DNA from: Nostoc sp. JL33
GTDB taxonomy: Bacteria > Cyanobacteriota > Cyanobacteriia > Cyanobacteriales > Nostocaceae
Length of the DNA stretch: 64,000 nt
NCBI RefSeq assembly: GCF_017114985.1
Contig: NZ_JABXKP010000075.1
Coordinates: forward strand, 62,001 to 126,000
Direction: 5' to 3'
The notes under the pieces were generated by a model that was given only the letters and a program-made list of their open reading frames with translations, was not told the origin of the DNA and did no database searches. Below, piece by piece: positions 25,557 through 34,294 of this stretch. The translations under genes were made by a program, and so were the position numbers. The number at the start of each line of letters is the position of its first letter. Within the stretch, counting starts at the first letter, position 1.

Positions 25557-25694
25557 AAGGGAGTTAGGAGTTGAGAGTGAGGAGTTAGGAATAAAGTTAA
25601 GAATTAAGATCAAGAGTTACCAATATTAGTTCTACTGTGACATACTCCACACACTCCCCTTTCTTTATTGAGTGTGGGCTTCTCAACGACTCTT

Positions 25695-26900
25695 CTAAGA
25701 AGACATTAATTGAGCTTTAAGATCGTGCGTCCCACGATTCTTTATATTTAAACTTGCATTTAAATCTCTACACAAACTGACTTTACAGTTAGGACAATTA
25801 TGTATTCTTTGAGATAAAAGCTTTATTACCTTAGTACCACAACTAGAACATTCTTGACTAGTGCCATTGGGGTTTACAGCAACTACTTTTAAACCAGCAT
25901 TTTCAGCTTTGTTTGAAAGTATCGAAATAAATTGACCCCAACCAGCGTCATTAACACTTTTAGCTAGTTTAGACTTAGCTAATCCTTTAATATTCAATTT
26001 TTCAACAGCTACAACCTCGTATTTATTTAAAAGTGATTTAGCCGTTTTGAAATGAAAATCTTTTCTCGTATCTGCTACTTTTTTATGCTGTTTAGCTAAT
26101 TTAATAATAGCTTTTTTTCTTCTATTAGAACCTTTTTTGCGTCTTGATACTTTACGCTGTGCTGACTTTAATCTGCGTTCAGCTTTTCGTAAAAACTTAG
26201 GTGCTTTGACTCTAACTCCGTCAGAAGCAACATAAAAATCAATTAAACCAACATCAATTCCAACAATATTGTTAGCATCAAAATCAGGCTTGATTGTTGG
26301 AACTGTTTTATCATCTAAGCTCAAACTAACATAATAACCATCGGCTTTTTTAGTAACAGACACGGTTTTTATATCAAAACCAGACGCTCCTACGTCGCTA
26401 CCGCTTGCGCTATCAGGTATTTGACGATGAAGAATTACTTTGACATCACCAATTTTTGACAATGTGATTTTGTTGTTAGCAAAATGATATTTTTTAAATT
26501 GGGTGTAGGTGAAGGTTTTGTATTGATTTTTCCCTTTAAATCTAGGTCTACCTGATTTCTTTCCGTTAACATCACCTTTCAACCAACGGTCAAAAGCTAT
26601 CTCTACTTTTTTAGGTATTTCTTGTAGAACTTGAGAGTGAATAATTTTATATCAGGGTCTATCCTTTTTGAGTTGAACTAGAGAGGCTTTCTGACTGTAA
26701 TAGTTTGGTTGCTCTTTTAATTCTGGTAGATGACAGACAACTAGAGAACATCTATCAATAGAACATTTGTTATGTTCATACCAATCAAACCTTTGAGCCA
26801 ACTGATAATTGTATTGATATCTCAACATTTCAAGGGTGTTATCAATAATTTCAGCTTGCTGTTTATTTGGTTTAATTTTGTATTGGTATGAGATTTTCAT
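25695..26900 (-). pseudogene. tnpB: TnpB RNA-guided nuclease gene with in-frame TGA
   Basis: Reading from ATG 26900 (MKISYQYKIKPNKQQAEIID) the frame meets TGA at 26652-26654 (LKKDRP-stop-YKIIHSQVLQ) and then continues without shift to 25695. Homologues have Trp in this position (RPWYK), so TGG to TGA is the simplest event. The 3' part keeps the RuvC Asp (VGIDVGLIDFY), Glu (VVAVEKLNIKGLAKS), the zinc finger CSSCG...CPNCK and the last Asp (LCRDLNASLNI). Residues SASGSDVGASG, between IPD and FDIKTVSV, come from a 33-nt repeat-derived insertion (about 26383-26415). A truncated protein from an internal start is conceivable. The region 25620-25850 would carry the guide (omega) RNA. Confidence 0.85.
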
Positions 26901-26965
26901 TCTTTACCCTTTGTTTTCGACCTATAAAATTATAACATAAATGTACAGGCAATGTAAAGACAATT

Positions 26966-27163
26966 ATGAAAAACAAGTCATTAAATTTAAGAATCTCTGA
27001 AAGGAGATTAAATAAACTACGCTTATACTCAGTTCAAAAAGACATGACAATGACAAGAATCATTGAAGATTTTATCGACTCTTTGAAACTTAAAAATGGT
27101 GATTCATCATCGACCCCTGTCTACGACACGCTGCGCGAACGCCGTGTCAATCCTACGGATTGA
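26966..27163 (+). CDS. Small ribbon-helix-helix protein of the TnpB element
   Basis: 65 residues. KSLNLRISERRLNKLRLYSV followed by DMTMTRIIEDFIDSL is a ribbon-helix-helix DNA-binding pattern of CopG type. It is divergent from tnpB, with 65 bp between the starts, where a canonical IS605 would have tnpA. It may repress the element. The last 17 residues (STPVYDTLRERRVNPTD) are coded by bases 27112-27160, which match the dispersed CTACGAcACGCTGCGCGAACG repeat; the original C-terminus has been replaced or extended by repeat sequence. Confidence 0.7.
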   Translation: MKNKSLNLRISERRLNKLRLYSVQKDMTMTRIIEDFIDSLKLKNGDSSSTPVYDTLRERRVNPTD

Positions 27164-27267
27164 ATTAGTTAGGGGTCAATTCTTCATCACCCAAAAGAAT
27201 TCATCCCATACTCCTAAAAGTGAGTGTGGGGCTTCTTTTCGTTTAAGCTAACTCCTAACTCCTGTAC

Positions 27268-27287
27268 AGACGCGATTAATCGCGTCT
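27268..27287. repeat. AGACGCGATTAATCGCGTCT palindrome
   Basis: Perfect 20-bp palindrome, same as at 10061-10080. Confidence 0.75.
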
Positions 27288-27294
27288 CTATTCC

Positions 27295-27330
27295 TAAAAA
27301 AATCCCCACCCAAGCATTTGCCTGAGTGGG
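27295..27330 (-). terminator. dnaK terminator
   Basis: On the minus strand CCCACTCAGG...CTTGGGTGGGG forms a stem followed by ATTTTTTTAGG, 47 bp after the dnaK stop. A classic intrinsic terminator. Confidence 0.8.
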
Positions 27331-27376
27331 TAATATGAGGTGGGACTAAATAATCTTCCCAAAAGAAGTAGGGGAA

Positions 27377-29278
27377 TTATTTGCTCTCTGTAAAATCAGC
27401 GTCAATTACATCGTCGCCACTACCACTAGATGTGGAACCACCATCTTGAGGTTCAGCACCGGGTGTAGCACCGCCACCAGCTTGTTGATAGATGTTGCTA
27501 CCAACAGCAAATAGCGCTTGTTGCAATTCTGGGGTGAGCTTCTTGATTTGCTCATCGTCTTCTTTAGCAACTGCTTCCCGCAGTTCTTTCACCAAACCTT
27601 CAACTTTGGTCTTGTCAGCATCGGGAACTTTATCGCCCAATTCTTGTAGCTGCTTCTCAGCTTGATATGCCAAAGAATCAGCTTGGTTCTTGCGTTCAAT
27701 CTTCTCACGCCGCTCTTTGTCAGATGAAGCGTTTTGTTCAGCTTCTCTCACCATCCGGTCAACGTCAGATTTATCCAGGGTGGAAGCCCCAGTTATACTG
27801 ATGGACTGTTCTTTACCAGTGCCTTTGTCCTTAGCGGTGACGTTAAGGATACCGTTGGCATCAATGTCGAACACCACTTCAATTTGAGGGACGCCGCGTG
27901 GTGCAGGAGGAATACCATCGAGGCGGAAGGTTCCCAAGCTCTTGTTATCGTTAGAGAATTCGCGTTCACCTTGGAGGACGTGAATTTCTACGTTGGTTTG
28001 ACCATCCACAGCTGTGGAGAAAACTTCGGATTTCTTGGTGGGAATTGTCGTGTTGCGGGGGATAATTTTGGTCATCACGCCGCCCAATGTTTCAACACCC
28101 AAAGATAGCGGTGTCACGTCTAACAGCAAGATGCCAGTTACATCACCAGCCAGTACCCCAGCTTGAATCGCTGCACCAACTGCTACAACTTCATCAGGGT
28201 TGACGGTTTGGTTGGGGTCTTTACCCAATACCTGCTTCACAATCTGTTGGACTGCGGGAATGCGGGTAGAACCACCAACTAACACCACTTCATCAATATC
28301 GCCTTTGTTTAACTTGGCATCCCGAAGGGCGTTTTCCACAGGAATACGGCAACGGTCGATTAAGTCAGAGCAAAGTTCTTCAAATTGAGCGCGAGTTAGG
28401 GTTGTATCTAGGTGCTTGGGGCCATCCTGGGTAGCAGTGATAAATGGTAGGTTGATTTCTGCTTGGCTAACGCTAGAAAGCTCAATTTTGGCTTTTTCGG
28501 CGGCTTCCGTCAGACGTTGTAAAGCTTGCTTGTCTTTCCGCAGGTCAATACCTTCGGCTTTCTTGAATTTCTCAGCTAAGAAGTCAACTATTTTTTTATC
28601 GAAATCGTCACCGCCGAGGTGCGTATCACCAGATGTGGCTAGTACTTCAAAAACTCCATCTCCAACTTCCAGCACGGAAACGTCGAAAGTACCACCACCA
28701 AGGTCAAACACGAGAATGGTTTCGTTACTCTTCTTGTCAAATCCGTATGCCAGAGAAGCAGCAGTAGGCTCGTTGATAATCCGCAGAACTTCAATACCTG
28801 CAATTTTACCAGCGTCTTTTGTCGCTTGCCGTTGAGAGTCGTTGAAGTATGCCGGAACAGTGATTACAGCTTGGGTTACAGTTTCGCCCAAATATTTGCT
28901 GGCGTCTTCAACTAGCTTGCGAAGAACTTTTGCAGAAATTTCTTCAGGAGCAAATGGTTTGCCAACGATTGGACAATCTAGTTTGACATTGCCGTTGCTG
29001 CTGATGACTTTGTAAGAAACTTCCGTAGCTTCGTTACTCACTTCGTCGTAGCGGCGTCCGATAAAGCGTTTGACTGAGTAAAACGTATTTTCGGGGTTCA
29101 TCACCGCTTGGCGCTTGGCGATTTGACCAACCAAGTTGTCGCCATTTTTCGCAAATGCGACTACTGATGGCGTTGTCCGAAAACCTTCAGCATTAGCAAT
29201 TACTGTGGGTTTACCACCTTCCATCACTGCCACGCAGGAGTTCGTTGTTCCTAAGTCAATTCCAACTACTTTTGCCAT
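27377..29278 (-). CDS. dnaK: Chaperone DnaK (Hsp70)
   Basis: 633 residues, full length. The ATPase begins GIDLGTTNSCVAVMEGGKPT; phosphate loops are VFDLGGGTFDVSVLEVGDG and VVLVGGSTRIPAVQQ. The linker is VLLLDVTPLSL and the substrate domain follows (TTIPTKKSEVFSTA). The C-terminus ends in a Gly/Ser-rich tail and DDVIDADFTESK, close to the canonical DDVVDADF(T/E). It refolds proteins with DnaJ and GrpE, which are not in the window. The length and tail fit the main housekeeping-type cyanobacterial DnaK rather than the long-tailed paralogue. No CIRCE-like operator was seen upstream. Confidence 0.97.
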   Translation of the reverse strand: MAKVVGIDLGTTNSCVAVMEGGKPTVIANAEGFRTTPSVVAFAKNGDNLVGQIAKRQAVMNPENTFYSVKRFIGRRYDEVSNEATEVSYKVISSNGNVKLDCPIVGKPFAPEEISAKVLRKLVEDASKYLGETVTQAVITVPAYFNDSQRQATKDAGKIAGIEVLRIINEPTAASLAYGFDKKSNETILVFDLGGGTFDVSVLEVGDGVFEVLATSGDTHLGGDDFDKKIVDFLAEKFKKAEGIDLRKDKQALQRLTEAAEKAKIELSSVSQAEINLPFITATQDGPKHLDTTLTRAQFEELCSDLIDRCRIPVENALRDAKLNKGDIDEVVLVGGSTRIPAVQQIVKQVLGKDPNQTVNPDEVVAVGAAIQAGVLAGDVTGILLLDVTPLSLGVETLGGVMTKIIPRNTTIPTKKSEVFSTAVDGQTNVEIHVLQGEREFSNDNKSLGTFRLDGIPPAPRGVPQIEVVFDIDANGILNVTAKDKGTGKEQSISITGASTLDKSDVDRMVREAEQNASSDKERREKIERKNQADSLAYQAEKQLQELGDKVPDADKTKVEGLVKELREAVAKEDDEQIKKLTPELQQALFAVGSNIYQQAGGGATPGAEPQDGGSTSSGSGDDVIDADFTESK

Positions 29279-30356
29279 TTTAGGTGCTGGCTCCGTATAA
29301 CTACAAATGAATGAATGAGAATATAAAGGACTAAATTTTGAACCAACAGAGTGAATAAATCACCCAGTTCAGCATGAATACCTTTAGTTTGGCTTTCCTG
29401 GGGTTAAAACTCCAGATTATGCTGATATATATACTGAAGCTTAGTGGTAGCCAGTCCATGAAGGGTGGTTTCCCGAACCTTGCTTGGGACGGTTAAACTA
29501 ACTAAATTGTGTTTTTAGTTGGCTCATGGATTAATTTGCCTTCACTCTGTCTAATGTATAAGAATTAATACTTTCAGCAATTAGGGTGAACCGTAACGTC
29601 AGAGTCGTGTTTGCCGTCTGTAGAGGCAACAAACTACAAAAGCACTGAGAATAAAAGGAGATTAAAAGGCGCGTGGGCGTAGTCTGCCGCAGGCATAGCT
29701 TCCGTAATTCCATATAATAAACAATATTTAGTAGTTTTCGTGGCTGTAAATTTGCTGCCATTATGAATTCCCAGTGGGCATGAAACAATCACTGCTGCAA
29801 TTAGTTAGTGTCTCAGTCACTCGCTTTATCAAGAAAGGCTCCAGCGCTGGAGGCAGCTATGCTGAAGGGAACAAGGGTTTAAGACCGCCACTGAACTTCG
29901 ATTCAGTGGTTTAAAGTGGAATATCCTCAGCAGGAAAGTGTTGCCTTAGTAGAGATGGTAAGCGATCGCGACTGTGTATTTTTTCAATAAAATCAGTTGC
30001 TGCGCTTCCCAGAAAATGCTGAGGCGGGAAACTGATCAAGCAATCTTTTCAGACATTGATAACTAAGTATTTAGCAGAAAAACCCTCAGCAAAACTCCGA
30101 TTTGGAGAAGAAACTGTACCATATCTGCGCGGCTTAGGTCAGGAGGCTCAAGAATGACGATCACATTGTGCCAATTGCGTAAGTCCTGACCAAGACAAAC
30201 CAGAACGTGAGACTCGAATTAGAATCTCTGGCACTAGCAACACCAAACCCTAATAACATTCAAGGGTTGGTGGAATACTTGACACTCTCCGGGCTGAAGC
30301 CACGGAGATTCTTGGATCTATGACAGAACTTGCGATTTTTTCGGTAAAATTTCTGA
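29279..30356. other. Long intergenic region with IS end-like relic
   Basis: The left 250 bp contain the dnaK promoter. At 29670-29705 is a mosaic repeat (GCGTGGGCGTAGTCTGCCGC). At 29885-29920 a short inverted repeat (CCACTGAA...TTCAGTGG) occurs. Bases 30284-30326 (TTGACACTCTCCGGGCTGAA, GCCACGGAGATTCTTGG) resemble the right-end sequence of cyanobacterial IS200/IS605-group elements. An 85-codon frame at 29531-29788 runs through the repeat and is not a gene. No recognisable protein remains. Confidence 0.45.
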
Positions 30357-31175
30357 TTAATGCGAGGAAAAAAGAGTTTCCCAGTCAATTACAGGCGGTC
30401 TTTGTCCCTGGTTGACTAGTTCAAAAATTTGTCTGGAACTACTTGGGTGAAAAAGGCATTCCACACAAGCGCTAGCTACGTCAATCCGGCTGGTATCACC
30501 CGAAAGTGTATCCCCGGTGGCTACGACTACACCGTATTTACCCCCTGTTTTTGCCTTGAGAAGGGTGTTGAGGTCGTATGAGGTATATGGCCCGTCAATC
30601 AGGCGTCCTGGGCGGATAATGGTGTATGGTAATCCTGACTTAATAATGGACTCCTCGCCCTTTTGTTTGGCATCCAACACGCCGAACGCATTAAGAATAC
30701 TAAAAGGAAACTGATTTTTACGCAAAATTCCACAGGAAGAGACGAAAACGAATCGCTGCAAATTCCGGGGTGCTGCTGCCACTAGGTTGCTGATACCTTG
30801 GGCATCGACTTTTGCCGGACTATTCTTTGCTTTTGCTTCACTAGATTTGGGGTTAAGGAAAGTGATTCCCCATTCAATCAAGTTTAGGGATTGGTCAAAC
30901 TCCCATCGCGCAGAGGGAAAGGCAGTAGTTCCGGTACAACTTATGATGTGGCTCACATCTAGCGTTGCATCTGGCAGTGTCGCTGGCTGGCGGATGTCAC
31001 CAACGGCAATTTCCACTCTCTGGTTAAACATCTCTTCGGCTTTTGCGGCATTGCGTGTCAGGACACGAACTTTCAAGCCCTTTTCTAGCAACTTGCCTAC
31101 CACCAGTTGCCCTACTCCACCAGTAGCACCAGCAACTAGTACCAAATTTTCAACTGACGTTTCAAAAGAAGTCAT
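30357..31175 (-). CDS. NAD(P)-binding SDR-like protein
   Basis: The start is set at ATG 31175 (MTSFETSVENLVLVAGATGG), 272 residues; codons upstream run through a GGGGCATAGC hairpin repeat. The dinucleotide site is VLVAGATGGVGQLVVGKLL. Further atypical-SDR features are HIISCTGTTAFPSARWEFDQ, RFVFVSSCGILRKNQFPFSI and YTIIRPGRLIDGPYTSYDLN. Plant and cyanobacterial relatives (TIC62/NmrA-like) associate with photosynthetic membranes or stress. The IS200/IS605 relic lies upstream of it. Confidence 0.85.
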   Translation of the reverse strand: MTSFETSVENLVLVAGATGGVGQLVVGKLLEKGLKVRVLTRNAAKAEEMFNQRVEIAVGDIRQPATLPDATLDVSHIISCTGTTAFPSARWEFDQSLNLIEWGITFLNPKSSEAKAKNSPAKVDAQGISNLVAAAPRNLQRFVFVSSCGILRKNQFPFSILNAFGVLDAKQKGEESIIKSGLPYTIIRPGRLIDGPYTSYDLNTLLKAKTGGKYGVVVATGDTLSGDTSRIDVASACVECLFHPSSSRQIFELVNQGQRPPVIDWETLFSSH

Positions 31176-31276
31176 AAAGTACCTGTGAGATAGTCTATAG
31201 CGGTTCTCAATTGCATGGAATACAGGAGCCAGTCGCGTGGTGGGCCTCCCGACTTGGGCGAACTGGCGTACCACTG

Positions 31277-31305
31277 ATAGGGGCACAGCAATGCTATGCC
31301 CCTAC
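31277..31305. repeat. GTAGGGGC-type hairpin
   Basis: ATAGGGGCACAGCAATGCTA then TGCCCCTAC forms a hairpin in the upstream region of the SDR gene; same family as 5977-6008. Confidence 0.6.
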
Positions 31306-31410
31306 CGCAACGAGAACTGCTATATTGCTAATCTAACGTGAGTTCGACGAACCTCTCCTAGCCTTGAACTAAAGTTCAAGTCTGTTCCTCTTTGAACGTA
31401 TCGCGGCAGT

Positions 31411-31440
31411 CCCTACCCCTCAACTCTTAGTAGGGTAGGG
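31411..31440. repeat. Hairpin, probable IS end
   Basis: CCCTACCC...GGGTAGGG with a 14-base loop. It lies outside the tnpA relic and may be the remaining subterminal hairpin of that element. Confidence 0.45.
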
Positions 31441-31506
31441 ATCAGAGCGGGTTATTGGAACGTTCGCGCAGCGTCTCGTAGAGAAGTGGAAATAACCAAT
31501 CCATAT

Positions 31507-31790
31507 TTATTCAGTTGGTGCATCTTGCTCTTTAATGTATTGTTTTAATTTGTCAATTGGTGCGCCACCGCTTGATGCAACATAATACGAGCTAGACCAA
31601 AACAAAGGTTTCCAATAAAACTTGTCAATATGCTCTTTAAATTCTTTGCGAATAACCCTACTGCTGGCAGATTTTAGACTAGAAGTAAAATCAGAAATGT
31701 TGTTGTCTGGGTGGTAATCTACCAGTAAATGAACATGGTCTTGTTCACCCGAAAATTCTACCAAAATGCAATTAGTTTTAATGCAAATAT
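31507..31790 (-). pseudogene. tnpA: IS200/IS605 transposase TnpA, N-terminus lost
   Basis: The remaining part contains the HUH motif in GEQDHVHLLVDYHPDNN, then SSLKSASSRVIRKEF, WKPLFWSSSYYVASSGGAP and the catalytic Tyr in LKQYIKEQ. About the first 50 residues of the family are missing; the frame runs instead into antisense of the adjacent tnpB relic. It is inactive as it stands. Confidence 0.8.
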
Positions 31791-32090
31791 TTGCAAAAAA
31801 CCTGCCCAAAATGCGGACACCAACACAAAAAAACACTCGATATTCGAGTTCACGATTGTGGTGTTTGTAATTATTTTCAAGACCGAGATATCGCTGCTGC
31901 TGAAGTAATGCTTTACTGGGCTAAGGGAACACTGCCGGGGTTAGGAACTAGCCTCGTAGACGCAGAGTCGTCTAGCTCTACCTCACGCACCCGCAAACAA
32001 GCTGGAAGCATGAAGCAACTAGGGGCGAAGAAGCGTCAAAAATCTGGGTCTACTGGTCTGGGTGCAGAAAGCCAGACCTCTACGAAGTAG
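31791..32090 (+). pseudogene. tnpB: TnpB C-terminal remnant
   Basis: Only the zinc-finger and final RuvC part survive: TCPKCGHQHKKTLDIRVHDC, GVCNYFQDRDIAAAEVMLYW. The tail (TSLVDAESSSSTSRTR) is partly repeat-derived. It joins the tnpA relic back to back at about 31790; one deletion that removed the divergent 5' ends of both genes explains the arrangement. Confidence 0.8.
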
Positions 32091-32381
32091 GTCTGGGTAG
32101 TTCATTCAAAGAGGGACAGTTTTTTAGTAAAACCTCTTAGAGGTCTTTTGATTGAGCTAATAGACGGACGCTATAGGATCTGTCGAATTCATTTAATCTA
32201 CTAAAAAAATGCGTAGGCGTAGCCAGCCGTAGGGATCGCCAAAATTGACTCAGATTAAAGATTGTGCAAATGGCTGTTGACTCTGTAGCTTACAGGCTGA
32301 AAACTGGGAATTTTAGGATCAGGGCAAACTCCCTAAAACTAAATCAGCACAGTAGCCAGCACTTGAGGTTTCGAGCAACGA

Positions 32382-34094
32382 ATGAAAATTAGTCAAAAAT
32401 TAATTTCCGGTATTCTAGGAATGGTTACTCTCTCAGGAACTATTGGTGCGATTAATGCCAATCAGCAATTGAAGATGGCTAAGTATCTTGCTCTACAAGA
32501 GGCTGAAGAAGTTGCGGGACTACTGGGATATTTCGTAAGTCATGAGTTGCAATACCACGAAATGCGATCGCGAGATGAGATGCTAGCCCATTTGCAAGAG
32601 CATGTTCAAGCACTACATAAGCAACGTCAGCGTGATCTGGAGATTGTAGACGGCAATAAAATCATTCTGGCAGATGTAGTTACCGAAGACATCGGTACGC
32701 GATTAGATCACGATCGCAATAATGAAGTTGGTAAAACTATTCACGATGGTATACCAAGAACCTATGTTGAAACCAGTTCTGAGTACCCAAAGGGAATTCA
32801 ATTGATTGCTGTTGCTTTTAAGACTAGCAACGGTGAAACGTTTGGTGCAGTAATTCTAGAATATACGCCGCTTTACGAAGCAGCGCTAGCAATAGCTTAT
32901 AAAAATATTGTTGTCACCTCGGTTATTAGTTTGGGATGTGGCATATTTGCATTAGCAGCAGGTTATCTGCTCTCCAGAAGTATCTCAAAACCGATTAAAC
33001 AACTCCAGCAAGCTGTGGTATATCTGGCTGAAGGTAAGCTGAATACCAGAGTTAGTATTCGCTCTCAGGATGAGATTGGCGAGTTAGCCACCTCGTTCAA
33101 CAAAATGGCGGACGATCTGCAACATTCCAGAGTTGAGTTGGTCAATGCCAACGAACAATTACGAGACGAGATTGTTGAGCGCCAACAGACAGAAACAGAA
33201 CTTCAGCAAGCTCTGAAACAACTGCAAAAAACCCAAATGCAATTAATTCAATCTGAAAAAATGTCGAGTTTGGGTCAACTAGTGGCGGGGGTTGCCCATG
33301 AAATCAACAATCCGGTTAATTTCATTTACGGTAACCTCCAACACACTGATGATTATACTCAACAGCTGCTGCGGTTAATTAAGCTTTATCAAAATTATTA
33401 TCCCTACCCAGAGCCAGAAATTCAAAATGCTAATGAACGAGCGGATATTGAGTACCTAATAGAAGATTTGCCTAAGATATTAACCTCAATGAAGATGGGG
33501 GCTAAACGCATCCGTGAAATTGTTCTTAGTCTACGAATCTTCTCTCGTTTGGATGAAGCTGAATTTAAAACGGCTGATATACATGAAGGAATTGACAGTA
33601 CCCTGTTAATTTTGCAACACCGAATCAAGGCACAAAATAATCGCCCTGAAATTAAAGTGGTGAAAGAATATGGTGAAATACCTAAAATTCAGTGTTTTGC
33701 AGGGCAACTGAATCAGGTATTTATGAACCTCTTGGCAAATGCAATCGATGCTTTAGAAGAGGGTTTCCAAAAAGAACTTTGTCCAAATCCCTTGATTAGC
33801 ATTTCTTGTGAACAGGTAAATGAAAATGCCGTGATTCGGATTGCTGATAATGGAGCAGGAATTCCACAAGAAATTCAGTCGCGTCTATTTGACCCTTTTT
33901 TCACCACGAAACCAGTTGGTAAAGGGACTGGTATGGGATTATCGATAAGCTACCAGATAATTACTGAAAAGCATGGTGGCTCTTTGCAATGCATTTCATC
34001 ACTGGGACAGGGTGCAGAGTTTGTAATTACAATCCCGATTCGAGAACTGAAATCAGCACAATTATCAATCAGCGATCGCCGCACCTATCACTAA
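32382..34094 (+). CDS. Membrane sensor histidine kinase
   Basis: 570 residues. A short N-terminal hydrophobic segment (about 8-26) and a second at about 174-198 (NIVVTSVISLGCGIFALAAG) bracket an extracytoplasmic sensor of about 145 residues. HAMP follows (SRSISKPIKQLQQAVVYLAE), then a coiled coil to about 290, and the phospho-acceptor H306 in LVAGVAHEINNPVNFIYGNL. ATP-binding motifs are complete: N box NQVFMNLLANAIDAL, G1 ADNGAGI, F box DPFFTTKPVGKGTGMGLSIS. It should autophosphorylate; no response regulator is adjacent, so the partner is elsewhere. The signal is unknown. Confidence 0.9.
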   Translation: MKISQKLISGILGMVTLSGTIGAINANQQLKMAKYLALQEAEEVAGLLGYFVSHELQYHEMRSRDEMLAHLQEHVQALHKQRQRDLEIVDGNKIILADVVTEDIGTRLDHDRNNEVGKTIHDGIPRTYVETSSEYPKGIQLIAVAFKTSNGETFGAVILEYTPLYEAALAIAYKNIVVTSVISLGCGIFALAAGYLLSRSISKPIKQLQQAVVYLAEGKLNTRVSIRSQDEIGELATSFNKMADDLQHSRVELVNANEQLRDEIVERQQTETELQQALKQLQKTQMQLIQSEKMSSLGQLVAGVAHEINNPVNFIYGNLQHTDDYTQQLLRLIKLYQNYYPYPEPEIQNANERADIEYLIEDLPKILTSMKMGAKRIREIVLSLRIFSRLDEAEFKTADIHEGIDSTLLILQHRIKAQNNRPEIKVVKEYGEIPKIQCFAGQLNQVFMNLLANAIDALEEGFQKELCPNPLISISCEQVNENAVIRIADNGAGIPQEIQSRLFDPFFTTKPVGKGTGMGLSISYQIITEKHGGSLQCISSLGQGAEFVITIPIRELKSAQLSISDRRTYH

Positions 34095-34294
34095 AAGTCA
34101 GCGCGAGTCTTTTTGAGCCGATAACTCCTCCGGCGTAGCCCGTCGTAGACATCGCACTTTAGAGGGGAAATTGCGCCCGAATTGTTCGGTTCTACCACTG
34201 CCATCAGTACACAAATAGATATAACCTCTTAGGTAGTAGTGAAATGTCTACCCTAGACGCTGTTAGTCGCTCTTGAATTAAGGGGTGAAAGCCT

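Larger units (their letters stand above)
25640..27240. mobile_element. IS200/IS605-group element with tnpB and an RHH gene, no tnpA
   Basis: Bounded by two similar subterminal hairpins in the same orientation: CCACACACTC...GAGTGTGG at 25647-25677 and CCCATACTC...GAGTGTGGG at 27205-27230, both followed by GCTTCT. Same-orientation hairpins are the end structure known for the single-strand transposing IS200/IS605 group. Inside are a broken tnpB (minus) and a divergent small RHH gene (plus). No Y1 transposase is present, so movement would need one in trans. Exact cleavage sites are not determined. Confidence 0.7.

Noticed and set aside
29531..29788. 85-codon minus-strand frame upstream of dnaK
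   Set aside because: It runs through a dispersed repeat (GGCGTAGTCTGCCGCAGGCA) and has no protein-like pattern.
31507..31836. Intact 109-residue transposase gene
   Set aside because: The first residues are antisense of the TnpB zinc finger; only the C-terminal part is TnpA.
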